Shown here: in pieces, positions 1-11,919 of the stretch
How the letters are laid out: each line of letters begins with the position of its first letter
How positions within the stretch are numbered: the first letter of the stretch is position 1
Assembly: GCA_021234535.1 (NCBI GenBank)
Contig: CM037840.1
Location: 7,677,094-7,741,093 of the forward strand
Origin: Stichopus chloronotus
Taxonomy: Eukaryota; Echinodermata; Holothuroidea; Aspidochirotida; Stichopodidae
Length of the DNA stretch: 64,000 nucleotides
Reading direction: 5' to 3'
The notes under the pieces: model-generated
Databases searched by the model: none
Told to the model about the DNA's origin: nothing
What the model saw: the letters and a program-made list of their open reading frames with translations, nothing else
Made by a program: the position numbers and the translations under genes

Positions 1-1776
1 TGTACAAATTGTGTGGGGGACCAAATTATTATAGAAGTAACCGGGATAACGCGTGTATGGATTCCGTGGATTTGCCTGTATCTGTTTTTTTCTTCTTCTC
101 TTTCTCTCTTAAGAATATATCAGCAACTTTGTTAGAAACTTACGAGTCAGTCTTACATTACTATTTCATATATTGCAACCTGATAGAGTATTCTGCTGAC
201 AAAACATTAGAACATTACACTGACTCCAGCTTTAAAATATTTCGACTACATTCTTAATGTTGAATTTGTGTTGATTGCCTCAAATATTTCTAAACAGTTT
301 CTTCATTGTTGCGCAACAGAATTGTTAATATAGGATGAAAAACCGTATAGGCCTATATATTAAAAAAATATGCATACCTCACATTGATGCATGAGAATTG
401 CCGTATCTAAACAATAATTTTATCCAAACAATAATTTAATCCAAAACAGTAATTTTATCCAAAGTTTTCCTGTTTGCTACACACTAAATGATTTTAACGC
501 TCCTCTTAGATATTGTTGCGTAGGCCTACGTTCATGGCAAGTCGTTCCTTCGACCAAATCCGACGCCCCTCCCTCTCCCAAGTAAGCAACATCCTACGCA
601 CGGCCTGTATACAATCACGTATTTATAATCAAGTTTAGCATTATATGCAGCCATAAAATTATGAGATCTTTTTTCTTTTTTTTTTTGTAAAACTACAATT
701 TCAACTAAAGACTAGAAATTTGAATTTGCATGGCAAAGTCGACGTAGCCACGATCGGCCAGAGACAGGCTTGAAATAAAAACTAAAGTTGTGTAAATCGC
801 TGTAATGATACTTGCCGATAATTCTTAGTATAGTCCAGGAAACAGCTATAATCAACCCACTATCCACTTCAGGTAGAGATGTCAAACATCATAGGGGACA
901 TTGATAACTTCCAATTGCAATCAAGTGATAAATTATATGTGAACGAAATCATTTTGTTACCCCACGTCCAATGTTTTGTGGGGAAAAAAATTGCCCGGTT
1001 ATGATTTTAAGGCGATTTTGAAAGTCCTAAACCGCTCAGGATATTGCCATATGCTTCATTGTTATGATTGTTGTGTGACTTAAGGTCAAGTTTGTTTGTG
1101 CGGTATCAATAAGCACTTGACCTACTTATGACTATTAACGACCTTTCGCCATGATTATAACCGCAAACCAATCAAATTAAAAGTCACATGAACAGTCAAA
1201 CTTTACAATTAGATGTTCAAGACCAAGCCTCTAATTAACAAAAGACAAGATAAGGTGCATAAAAATGTTATTACTAAGTGATTCTCATATAAATTTAGAC
1301 CATATAACCAAAATTGAGTTTTTTAACCAGCGTCTGTGGGTAACAGAAACTATTCTTACATACCTTTTTCAAGTACACTACCGGTATGTAAGCGTGACGG
1401 CAAAGAAATGGTCCATTCCAGCAAGACAGGCAAGAGTGCAATAAAACTTTATGACATAACCCACTTGGGTCTACTGACTTAGGCCCTAGATTTTTTTCAT
1501 GTACTAGGTTAGGCCTAGCAATTGACCAGGTAACGTCATTCTTATTTTACGATTTTAAAGGTCGCTTTTTGTTTAGGCGCTACCGGGTACTTCTTGAAAA
1601 TTTGATCTTACAGAAAAAAGTCTGAAAATGGAAGTGGTGGATGGTTGACCTCATTCTCCCTAATCAATAGGCGGACATGATCTCACTCTCCATATATATA
1701 TATGGTATATGAGACTGAGACCAGTTTGAATGACTATTGAAAATTCATGAACATTTCAGAGGGAAAAATTGTGAGC
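1..1776. other. No gene recognised; AT-rich sequence
   Basis: I see no conserved coding exon, RNA gene or recognisable transposon here. Only low-complexity patches stand out: a T-rich tract near 670-690 and a short (TA)n near 1694-1706. Open frames are short and have no family resemblance. Confidence 0.6.
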
Positions 1777-2077
1777 CTACTGACGGTATATAGTCATGCT
1801 AATCGCTTCCGTGCCTAGCTCTTTCATGGGCAGAACCATTTCACAATTAGCGTCCACTCCTTTAAGATGATTGGGTACTTTGCTTTTATATCTTACGTTT
1901 GAACTTGCTTTGACTTTTGCTGTTGATGTTTCGTCAACTTTTACTTTCTCTTTTCTTCTCATGTGTAGTTTTGTCTCTTTTTTGCCCTGTTCTGTGCTTA
2001 AATGTCTTACTGCTCTACCACAGATTTCAATTTCCCTTGTAGATATAGTGAAGTTGTCTTGCGTTATCTTCTATGAA
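1777..2077 (-). CDS. Unidentified open frame, possible terminal exon
   Basis: An open frame of about 99 codons runs on the minus strand from an acceptor-like site (pyrimidine-rich tract then TTTCATAG, near 2077) to a TAG stop at 1777. The product is lysine- and arginine-rich. It contains one Cys-Gly-Arg-Ala patch followed by a His-rich stretch that loosely recalls a zinc-finger half, but there is no complete C2H2 pattern. No ATG opens the full frame; the first ATG lies within it, near position 1962. I do not recognise a family. It could be a 3' exon of a gene outside the window, a relic of a mobile element, or chance. Low confidence. Confidence 0.2.
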
Positions 2078-2080
2078 AGT

Positions 2081-3014
2081 TAAGCCTACTTTGTATAGGC
2101 ATACTCATGCATTAAATTTGCAAGATTGAAATAGCATAAAAAAGATATAGCAGATATACCAGCACACATGTACATTTTAGGAAGAAATAGAAAATGAGGT
2201 AATTTTTATTTTTCAATTCTTCTCCCACTTTCTGATTGATGTTCAGTAGGCTAATCAAACACAAACTCAGCTATAACGTCTAGGACTAGCAGGATGCGTA
2301 GGATCTATCTACCTCGCTTACGAATTAGGCCCACGAATCAAACAAAAGCAGTTTAAGTTAAGAAAAATTCACTGGAACACATCCAAAAATATTTGAGGTC
2401 TCAATAAACAGTGGTTTTGATAATTTTAGGTGAACTTTCAACGACATCTCTCCGAAAAGTTGCCTCCGCGCGGCGACCGATAAAGCTACCTATTTTATAC
2501 TGATGTTAATACATGTACGTAAATTTACAACACGTACTGTATTAACGTTGCGCTCTCTCACGAAATGCACAGTGTAAGTACGGAGAATTTTTCGCAGTTT
2601 CTTTGGTCGCGAGCCTGGCCATATCCCGCTAGCTTCAGTAAGCTGTGGCAAATCTGCTACAATTGAATTGGGGTGGGGCTTAGTGCTCCAAATTGGATTT
2701 TTTACTACGAAAACAAGGGTACAACCCCTTGACTGAGAGAAAATAAAGAAACATGTATTTAAACTTTTCGAATAAAATATATGGAAAAGATATTGCATTT
2801 AGGTTCTAATTTTATATCTTAATGTCGCCATAAACATACACCGATAGTTAACACAAAAATAATCAAAATAGTAAATAATGTACCTTCTTTGGGACGATAC
2901 CATATAAATATCGTTGATATATAATGCGGACTAGACAGGGTTATAAATGACTCCAATCACAAGGACGTAATGTGTGGCCATGTGATCAATGTAGTGAAAG
3001 TAACGTTGTTCTAG
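2081..3014. other. No gene recognised
   Basis: An open frame of about 100 codons exists on the minus strand (2490-2798), but it has no recognisable motif and no supporting splice or promoter context. No repeats were recognised. Confidence 0.5.
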
Positions 3015-3242
3015 TCATGTCTTATTTATATACAAGTTCATCAGTGCTCTATCACTCCACGCATGAATCCTTTTCAGGAAGCTACCAATGTAATTTATTT
3101 GTAATCTTTGTATAAAACTCATATGCAATCTTTCCCTGCGTAAAATTTCGAGAAGTTTCATAGAGCCAGAATCTTGATTTATGGCTTGATTGCTGAAACC
3201 GAATACTTGTCTCGGTGCTTTATTCCCATCGCTTAAGAACAT
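3015..3242 (-). CDS. Unidentified 75-residue open frame downstream of a GC box
   Basis: The minus-strand ATG at 3240-3242 has an A at -3. A GC-box-like CCCCGCCCC lies about 30 nt upstream (near 3270-3280), unusual in this AT-rich neighbourhood. The predicted peptide is basic, with no signal peptide or membrane segment and no family I recognise. It could be a small gene, a 5' exon, or chance. Nothing else nearby supports it. Confidence 0.18.
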   Translation of the reverse strand: MFLSDGNKAPRQVFGFSNQAINQDSGSMKLLEILRRERLHMSFIQRLQINYIGSFLKRIHAWSDRALMNLYINKT

Positions 3243-4244
3243 TTACGGTTATTATGATGAATCGTGGGGGCGGGGCGAGCCGGAATTGTACTTGAGATTG
3301 TGTACTAATCCGCATGTCCGCCGACTGTGTGGTTAAAGGATCTATTTTTCCTGCAAGGGTACGAATCTTGTGTCAACGGGCGCGGAAAACCCGATGTACG
3401 ATTCCAGAGACGTAGCCTTTGAGGCTACGTAATAATGGCACGACGGATTCACATCATTTCGTCAGCAGTCATGCATTCGTTTTAAATCTGTTGCTATGGC
3501 AACCAGGTGATCCTATAAATTTGACACTCTTGCAAATACAACAAAAGGGCAATCCACGGAGTTGCGCATCTCATTGCCAACATGCATTGATTTCAATACA
3601 GGGCCTGCACGTACATGGGAATTTGTAATAGTTTATTGCAACCACATGTCACCAAATGGCCTATTCTGGCAATGATATTCTTCGAAAATGAAATGGTGGT
3701 AAGCAGAAAACAACACAAAACGGTAATATTGATATCTGCTGTAAGGTAGCAAGCTAAAACCTATAGCTTGGTGCCACTACGTAGGCTAAAGTAACAATAA
3801 CAATAACGTCTCAAAGTATCTGTGCATATTAAGCTACATAAGGCAATTGTAACATTGGGTTATTCAATATAGGTTAGGCTTAGTAGCTACAGTCAGGGGC
3901 AAGGATTATAAGAGCATCCCTACATGATTATATGCACATTATTCTCCTAATTACCTATTTACCTGTGCAGGACCTGGTTCTAATACAATTATTGTTTGAC
4001 TTAAAAATAACGTTCTCATAATATACAGGAATGTTCAAAGACATTACCCACAGGGGCCAGTTCTGCTAAAGATGTTTTAGCTAAAGTTAAAAGGTGGTGT
4101 CTGTTGAACCGGATACCAGCTCTTTTTTTACCAAACAATCATACAATTTCACCAGTTTATTACTATAATAGTGATAGGCCTATATTGTATCTTCGTTACT
4201 GTGTTCATAGGAACAACCTTGTAAAAATTGCAAATTTTGTGTAT
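3243..4244. other. No gene recognised
   Basis: The only structured item is a short perfect hairpin at 3410-3430 (9-bp stem, 3-nt loop). No conserved exon or transposon domain was seen. Confidence 0.5.
3410..3430. other. Short perfect hairpin
   Basis: ACGTAGCCT, then TTG, then AGGCTACGT: a 9-bp stem with a 3-nt loop. It does not match the histone 3' stem-loop consensus, and no RNA gene was recognised around it. Confidence 0.5.
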
Positions 4245-5200
4245 AATGCTCCATTAGCTCTCAAAATATGCTGGAAATACAAATCTTGAGGCAAAATTAG
4301 CTGTCTCAAATATCAGCACTGAGATTTCACTGGATTTACCATTACGTTAATATTATGTTTTGCACAATGTGTTCTCAGGGAAGTCCTTACAAAGCTATTG
4401 ATCTAATAGTTCTCAAGATATGCTGGAAATACCAATTCTGAGGCAACATTGGCTTTTTTTTCCTCAGAAATCAGCAAAATTCACTGGATTCACCATTACA
4501 GTAATGAAATGTTGAACAATGTGTTTTCAGGTAAGTCCTTACAAAACTTTTAAGTTAATTGGTCTAATAGTTCTCAAGATATGCTGGAAATACAAATTTT
4601 GGGGCAAAATTGGCTTTTTTTTTCTTTCTAAAAAATCAGAAAATTTCACTCTCATTACTACAGAAGTGACATAACTTGAATATTACATTCTCAAGTAAGT
4701 CCTTGCAAACTTTTGCTTTAAATACTCAAATACTTATCAAGATATGCTGGAAATACCAATTTTGGAGCAAAATTGACATTTTTTCTCAAAAATCAGCAAA
4801 TTTGACTCGATTTACCTATTGCGGTAATATTATGTTGAACAATGTGTTCTCAGGTAAGTACTTACAAAACTGTAAGTTAATTGATCTAATAGTTCTCAAG
4901 ATATGCTGGAAATACAAATTTTGGGGCAAAATTGACTTTTTTCTTCTCAAAAATCAGCAAATTTCACTCTCTTTACTACAAAAGTGATATACTTAGAACT
5001 TTTTCATTCTCAGGTAAGTTTTTGCAAAATTTTGCATTAAATGCTCAAATACTTCTCAAGATATGCTGGAAATATCAATTTTGAGGCAAAGTTGACTTTT
5101 TTTCTCAAAAAATCAGCAAATTTGGCTCGATTTACCATACAACTAACACATCTTGCACATATTGACATCATGCACAACCTTACTAAGTTTCAACTTAATC
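4245..5200. repeat. Tandem array of ~160-bp units, about six copies
   Basis: The phrase TCAAGATATGCTGGAAATA recurs near 4260, 4413, 4574, 4737, 4898 and 5057, a spacing of about 153-163 bp. Each unit also carries an ATCAGCAAATTT-type segment and a CTCAGGTAAGT-type segment. Units are diverged by scattered substitutions, so the array is not recent. The last unit runs into the left arm of the large inverted repeat. On the right arm only a single unit is present (near 9060-9190). No coding potential was seen. Confidence 0.9.
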
Positions 5201-6091
5201 GTTCATATGCTTTTCAAACTATTCTGGAAAAACCACAGTTTGGACAGGTCCGGACGCACACACACACACGCGCAGTTAATACCTACTGTTAAATAGGCTA
5301 CAATTAAATGCCACCCAAATGGTGAGTGCATAGAACTTTAATTCAACCATACTACAACAATTAGTTGGAAACAAGACTGCGAGTAATCTCAGTCATTATG
5401 TATTGTGTATATGGATGTTCGATACTATGGTCGTTGTTGGAGCTGTTCACAATTGATAACAGGTATCATTTTAAATGTTTCAAAAAACAGATATTGTTAC
5501 TTATTAAGAGTTATCCTCAATACAATAGAAAGCTCAACTAAATTTCATGCCGACTTACACACTAAATATACGTTTTCCACTTTTAAACTATGTGGAATAG
5601 CTACTTCTTCTTTTAAAGTAGTGCAAAGCTTAACTGACTTTTGACATGCAAAAAAAAAAAAATCATCTTTGTAAGCATGAATTGTTCATATACTCGTTGC
5701 AGAAGCACACTGATCTGTTACCACAGCAGTTTTTGCGTGAGACTTTGCACGGTTAGCAACAACTCTGAACTAATGTTGGCCCATTTACAAGTTACTACTG
5801 AATATATCTTTAGGCATGTATCTTACCCAAGGAAAAAATCAAGAAACGGTCAACTCACTCATATCATCAAATAGCTTTGAGATGTGAGATGGAACGTGAC
5901 TCTTTGCGGAGTTCCTGTATGGAGTCCTCTTCTAACTCTTTTAGCTCTTCCGCGGTTGTAGGTTGACAGGATAACATGTCAGAAAAAAACAGAATGCAGA
6001 AATACGTTGCGGTTTCGATGATACGATTAAGAGAATTTTTTGCGGAATCTGATGTAATAGCATCAGTATGAGTCACATTGAGCTACGCATG
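4960..6091 (+). repeat. Left arm of a ~1.13-kb inverted repeat
   Basis: The sequence from AATTTCACTCTCT (4960) to GAGCTACGCAT (6091) reappears as its reverse complement at 8068-9193. The arms are nearly identical: two open frames of 79 and 64 codons translate identically in both arms, and differences are a few substitutions and length changes in homopolymer runs. I do not recognise a protein in those frames; their conservation follows from the arms being near-copies. The arms enclose about 2.0 kb. The structure could be a long-TIR or foldback-type element, a recent inverted duplication, or a haplotype/assembly artefact. Confidence 0.9.
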
Positions 6092-8058
6092 CTTTATATG
6101 AAATATGAGATCTGCACAAGCTTCCTTTCTTGAGATCATATCTACATGTTCACAATTTGACGCTTGTTGACATGGAATGACCTTCTACCTCCATTAAAGA
6201 CTAATGTTCTTCCCCCAAATGAGATACAACTACACACTGAATATGACATCTGTCCAAGCTTCCCTTCTCGAGATAATATGTTTTCAATAATTCCACGCTG
6301 TAACCCTGTTGAGCGCAAATGACCTTTGACCTTCACTAACGAAAATGAAAATTTTTGTTAATTCAATGAGATAAACCTACAATCTAATTGGGAGATCTGC
6401 CCACCTCTTCCTTCTTGAAATAGTGTGCTTACAATATTTTCACAATTTGACCCATGTTGACCTCAAATGACCTTTGACCTCTACCAAAATCAACAGGAAT
6501 CTTGTAATCAATGTGACACACTCACATACCAAATGTGAAAATTTGTCCAAGCTTTTGCGATATAGTGTTTACAAGTAAGCTATGTCGGTAGGAGCACTAC
6601 GCATAGATCAGTATACATGGCTGCTTCATACCTAGTAAACCGTACATTTTCCTGGAATCACTGATTACTGTGTTACTTGTACGTACCACAGTGTTGTCAT
6701 GTCGCAATGTACAGAGCATGCATATGTCTGTGTAAACAGTGTCAATTTCTCCAAGATCTTCTTTTAATGCGAATAAGTTTTGCAAAAATGTGTTCAGTTT
6801 CATGTGTGTACTCTGCCTTTCAGTAAGCGTTACATTAACATTCATTCCGACTCGACTTATATACTCACATACGACTAACATATACAACACAATATTAATT
6901 ACACATACCATCTGGTTGTCGCACAGACATGTTCCCTGTACACGCAATGTCTATGTTAAGTTGCTAACCACACACAGCCCTCTTGAGTAAGAAAAATTGC
7001 TGCAGCAATAAAAATGCTGAAGTGAAATGGCTGTACCTCGCCTAAAGTAAGTTTTACCACAGCATCTTTAATAATGATTATATGTTCATGTCTCCGCCAT
7101 TAAATGGCAGGAAAATATCCGCTTTATCACTTCAACTCTGCCATCAATTAAGACCTGATACATTCTGTAACAACCCTGAAAAAGTATGCATTTGTTTTCT
7201 TTTTAACAAAATAGTGACGAATCCAGATACACTGAGTGACAATATGCAACCATTAACTTGAAGAAATTAAGTGTCAAACACATGGAGGGGGGGGGGGGGC
7301 ATGAGGGATGAGGATGCAAGATATTACGAAGTTTTAAGTAGAACATTAAGAAGTGCTGGTAAATCCTTTACCCATCCCCCTGTGTCTATAAGCCAATATC
7401 ATTGAGCTTGGTCTCAAATGTATTGAGTTGGGGTTATAAAATTGTGTTGGTTTGTCGTAACACTGTTATATATAATGAAGTTGAATGTGCAAAGTTTTAG
7501 TGTAAAATATGCCATCCTGTTCCTGATGACCCAATATAAGCCTAGCAATATATCAGGCAACATAAAGCACATTTTCAAACAGTTTGGGTCAAAATTTACT
7601 TGAAAATCTTAGTCTAGTCTGTTGCTGTAGAGTAGGTGTAGGGCACCAGTAATACATGTGTTGGCTAGGCTCGAACTCAGTATTACGTATATATGCTTAG
7701 GCTACAGCAAAAGTCCCATATCACTCTGAACGAAAATATCTCGTAGAAGGTAACCTTCGAATTCAAGTTTGCGAAAATGATGAGGATTGCTAGTTTGGGG
7801 TCTTTTTTACATGCCATGCAAATGCCTTTGGCAGTTTTGACCGATTAAGATATTTTTTTATTCTTTCGACATTCGATCTTGTTTTTCTGAACATGTGATA
7901 ATTACTAAAGTACCAAGTGTACACAGACAACAAAACAGCGTGTGAGATCCAATGATGGTTTTTGTGACTGAAATCTCTTACTTTAGGGAGTCTAAAACCT
8001 TAACAACACTCACAGTTTGCATCAACTGGAAGTTGTCTTTGGAATAAACGTTGGGTAG
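5990..8058 (+). repeat. Duplicated block A, copy 1
   Basis: This block is paralogous, in the same orientation, to 14089-15490. Shared landmarks include the GATTAAGAGAATTTTTT segment (6025), the CACAGACATGTTCCCTGTAC segment (6920), the poly-G run (7287) and the GGAATAAACGTT end (8045). Copy 1 has about 500 bp (around 6310-6805, including two TGACCTTTGACCT sites) and about 260 bp (around 7605-7860) that copy 2 lacks. No protein-coding family was recognised. Confidence 0.85.
6110..6570 (+). repeat. DR1-bearing dispersed repeat, array 1
   Basis: About three diverged units of a ~130-bp repeat. Each reads roughly: AAATATGAGATCTGTCCAAGC, then CTTCTTGAGATA, then a TTCACAATTTGACCC segment, then AAATGACCTTTGACCTC. 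Perfect TGACCTTTGACCT (direct repeat of AGGTCA with 1-nt spacing on the opposite strand) occurs at 6320-6332 and 6468-6480. This family recurs throughout the window. Confidence 0.85.
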
Positions 8059-8067
8059 CTCAATGCG

Positions 8068-9193
8068 TAGCTCAATGTGACTCATACTGATACTATTACA
8101 TCAGATTCCGCAAAAAGTTCTCTTAATCGTATCATCGAAACCGCAATGTATTTCTGCATTCTGTTTTTTTTTTTCTGACATGTTATCCTGTCAACCTACA
8201 ACCGCGGAAGAGCTAAAAGAGTTAGAAGAGGACTCCATACAGGAACTCCGCAAAGAGTCACGTTCCATCTCACATCTCAAAGCTATTTGATGATATGAGT
8301 GAGTTGACCGTTTCTTGATTATTTCCTTGGGTAAGATACATGCCTAAAGATATATTCAGTAGTAACTTGTAAATGGGCCAACATTAGTTCAGAGTTGTTG
8401 CTAACTGTGCAAAGTCTCACGCAAAAACTGCTGTGGTAACAGATCAGTGTGCTTCTGCAACGAGTATATGAACAATTCATGCTTACAAAGATGATTTTTT
8501 TTTTGCATGTCAAAAGTCAGTTAAGCTTTGCACTACTTTAAAAGAAGAAGTAGCTATTCCACATAGTTTAAAAGTGGAAAACGTATATTTAGTGTGTAAG
8601 TCGGCATGAAATTTAGTTGAGCTTTCTATTGTATTGAGGATAACTCTTAATAAGTAACAATATCTGTTTTTTGAAACATTTAAAATGATACCTGTTATCA
8701 ATTGTGAACAGCTCCAACAACGACCATAGTATCGAACATCCATATACACAATACATAATGACTGAGATTACTCGCAGTCTTGTTTCCAACTAATTGTTGT
8801 AGTATGGTTGAATTAAAGTTCTATGCACTCACCATTTGGGTGGCATTTAATTGTAGCCTATTTAACAGTAGGTATTAACTGCGCGTGTGTGTGTGTGCGT
8901 CCGGACCTGTCCAAACTGTGGTTTTTCCAGAATAGTTTGAAAAGCATATGAACGATTAAGTTGAAACTTAGTAAGGTTGTGCATGATGTCAATATGTGCA
9001 AGATGTGTTAGTTGTATGGTAAATCGAGCCAAATTTGCTGATTTTTTGAGAAAAAAGTCAACTTTGCCTCAAAATTGATATTTCCAGCATATCTTGAGAA
9101 GTATTTGAGCATTTAATGCAAAATTGTGCAAAAACTTACCTGAGAATGAAACATTTCAAAGTATATCACTTCTGTAGTAAAGAGAGTGAAATT
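8068..9193 (-). repeat. Right arm of the ~1.13-kb inverted repeat
   Basis: Reverse complement of 4960-6091. Only one ~160-bp tandem unit is present at its outer end, against six at the left arm. The second copy of the surrounding duplication (near 15490-16130) lacks this arm, so the arm appears to have been added to copy 1 after or during the duplication. Confidence 0.9.
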
Positions 9194-10330
9194 ATTTAGC
9201 TATTTTTTTCCCCCACTTATATGACTGAGGTTTCTTTTTGGTGGAAATTGTGGGGAAAATGTTACTCCATGTTTCATCAACACGCATGTTTTCCAATTTG
9301 TAGTAACGAAATGGAAACATACGTGCAATTCAATTCTGATGTATCTAATATGGTAGCAAGTACGGTCATATCGGCTTTTTAACTGTTTTTCTTAGGTAAG
9401 TGAACGGTATTTCGGAATACTCCTCGGTCTCACACTTTGCTTTTGTTTTTATATCTTACAAACATTGCTACTTATTTTGATGTTCCATTGTCACCAAGTT
9501 TTTTTTCTCTTTACTAAAATGCTAATTTGTATTTGATGTGCCCTGCAAGGTGCTCAACTTTTGCGTACACAACTTGAAAAATGTGTCTTGGAATTTTCCG
9601 TAACCCTCAATCACGGACTATTCCAATACCCTACAGTTCAGTTACGTAATCTCTGATCGACTAACTTGAGAAGAGAGGGTGTATCAATTGGTATCTTCAC
9701 ACTGCTTTACTTTTACGACGTATTATCCATTTTCCGGGTACACTTGGTATGTTTGGTATACTTGTTAGGTGTTAATTTTGATCCTTTAGATTTAGGTGTC
9801 AATGCCATGCCCACGTATACCAGGTATATCGACACAGTTTGTTTACAAGGTATTCACACTTTGACCCTTAATGACCTCAAGTGACGGTCAACCGCCATTA
9901 AAAATAATAGCGTTCTTGTACTCTATAAGATACACCTACATAATTCATATGACATCTGTCCAAGCTTCCCTTCTTGAGATATTGTGTTTACAAGGTTTTC
10001 ACAACTTGACCCCTGTTGACCTCAAATGACCTTTGACCTCCGCCAGAATTAATAAGGATTTTGTACTCAATTTGGTACACCAACGCACTAAATATGACAT
10101 TTGTCCAAGCTTCCCTTCTTGAAATATTGTGTTTACATTGTTTTCAAAATTTGACCACAAACGACCTTTGACCTCCACCAGAAACAATAGGGTTCTTCTA
10201 CTCAATATGATACACCTACATACCAAGTATGAGATTCTTCCAAGCTCTGCTTCTTGAGGTATCGTGTTTACAAGGTAGGGCGTGACGGATACATACACAC
10301 ACCCAGCTTTGTTTTCCATTCATTCCGAGG
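9185..10330 (+). repeat. Duplicated block B, copy 1
   Basis: Same-orientation paralogue of 16128-17560. Shared landmarks are GACTGAGGTTTCTTTTTGG (9223), the GTAACGAAATGGAAACATAC segment (9303), and a module with GTTAGGTGTTAATTTTGAT (9764) leading into the DR1-bearing units. No gene recognised. Confidence 0.85.
9790..10290 (+). repeat. DR1-bearing dispersed repeat, array 2
   Basis: Three to four units of the ~130-bp repeat, with a perfect TGACCTTTGACCT at 10027-10039 and a one-mismatch version near 10162. The array ends in an AC-rich stretch and a GTTTTCCATTCATTCCGAGGA segment that also ends the copy near 41805-41825. Confidence 0.85.
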
Positions 10331-10479
10331 ACCTCATAGTGCTTTCTTTTGTTTTTCTTCCTCAACCCTTACCTTAACTCTCTATTGTTAATCTTGAGGG
10401 GACCTGAGAAATCTATTGAATTTTCTACAGAGGACCTAAAATCTATTGTTTCGGTCCTCGATCGCAACCGAAAACAAGG

Positions 10480-10560
10480 GCACCCATACACACACCCATA
10501 CACACACGCACACACACACATGCACGATTACAAAGGTTACGATTATCATCGAAACCAAAA
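10480..10560 (+). repeat. (CA)n and conserved tail module of the DR1 repeat
   Basis: A CACACA-rich tract is followed by CACGATTACAAAGGTTACG and ATTATCATCGAAACCAAAA. The same tail follows arrays near 17540-17610, 24865-24930 and 42230-42300, so it looks like a fixed end of the repeat family. Confidence 0.6.
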
Positions 10561-11084
10561 ACCGTTCAGGTCCACTTGGTGGATGTTTGGAATGCAGGTC
10601 AAGACACTACTTCGAATTGCTTTGATAGCATCCCTTCTGATGCAATCACATAGTGTGAAATTAGACACAATGCGATATCATGCTTACGAGCGATCTAAAT
10701 ATCAATGACAGAGAAAGAATGAAAAGGTAAATCTTTTAGGCTTCTACCTATGCACAAAATAAAGTGATAAACTATTATTTAGTAGATTTACATATCACTA
10801 GTCATTGATTCATGCAACCATACAACCAGAATGCAAAAATGCATTGAGGTTTCGATGATATGTTCTATTGCAAATAATGCCATGATGTCCCATATATTCT
10901 CAGTCACCAGTCAAATATCATCTAAAGGTATTGGAAAAATTGCAGGATTAGCATGAGGTCAAAAACTATGGGGGGGGGGGGAGGAAATCCCCCATTGGTC
11001 TAATATTTGACAGAATCTGTAAATCTTGAGGAAGGGGGAGATTCTAGCAATGTCAAATCGTTGAATAAAAAATTAAAAAGGTTT

Positions 11085-11500
11085 CACCCGGTGACCTTTG
11101 ACCTCCACAAAAAGCAATAGGCTTATTCTTCTGACCATAACGCATCTTCATGCCAAGTATGAACTTTATCCAAGTTTCCTAACTCGAGATATCGCGTGAA
11201 CAAGGTTTTCAGAGTTTGACCCCAGTGGACCCCCATGACCTTTGACCTCTACCAAAATTGATAGGGTTCTTCTTCTGACCATAACGCATCTCCATGCTGA
11301 GTGTAAACTTTATCCAAGTTTCCTTACTTGTGATATCGTGTTGACAACGTTTTCAGAGAATTTTGTTCTCCACCAAAATCTATAGGGTTCTTCTTCTGAA
11401 CATAATGCATCTCTATGCCGAGTATGTACTTTATCCAATTTTTCTAACTCAAGATATCATGTTAACAAGGCTTTCAGAGTTTGACCATCTATGTTACTGC
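11085..11500 (+). repeat. DR1-bearing dispersed repeat, array 3
   Basis: Three diverged units, with perfect TGACCTTTGACCT at 11092-11104 and 11236-11248. A characteristic phrase is ACTTTATCCAAGTTTCCT AACTCGAGATATC. A poly-G tract (10971-10981) lies just before. Confidence 0.8.
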
Positions 11501-11919
11501 AGCCTCTCTTCCAATTTTAAAAACACCTCAGTGCCTAGTACATCTCCAAGACAACGGAACCAGCACCAATTTTTTATTCCTGGAGGCAACAAGTGACAAA
11601 GTGGTGGGCCACACCCTCATTTGGCTCCTCCAAAATTTTGCGTAACTATTTTCAAAGCAAGACATTTAGGGCAGGCTATCTAAGTCCTCTAATGTGCAAC
11701 ACATTGCTTGGTTTCCAGGGACTCCGACTCTGGAGCCAGATGGGAGACTCAAATGGTCCCTGACTTTTTTTTTGGCGTGAAGGGTGACCCTGTTAAGGAC
11801 CCCTTAAATATTTCTGTACATTAACATTATGCGAATTTTCGAGTAGGCCCATTTGTTATTGTTGTGGCAAAAAAGGAAGAAGGGGCAAAGTCCCTCTCCG
11901 GCCTGTTACCTGACGGCAT

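Noticed and set aside
5405..5874. 79- and ~77-codon frames conserved exactly at 8319-8749
   Set aside because: Their identity is explained by the near-identical inverted repeat arms. There is no recognisable domain and no sign of selection on the reading frame.
7285..7300. Poly-G and poly-C runs (also near 10971, 12197, 14941, 18111, 33668)
   Set aside because: Simple homopolymer tracts. I see no G-quadruplex pattern of four separated G-runs, or other structure, that would make them individually notable.
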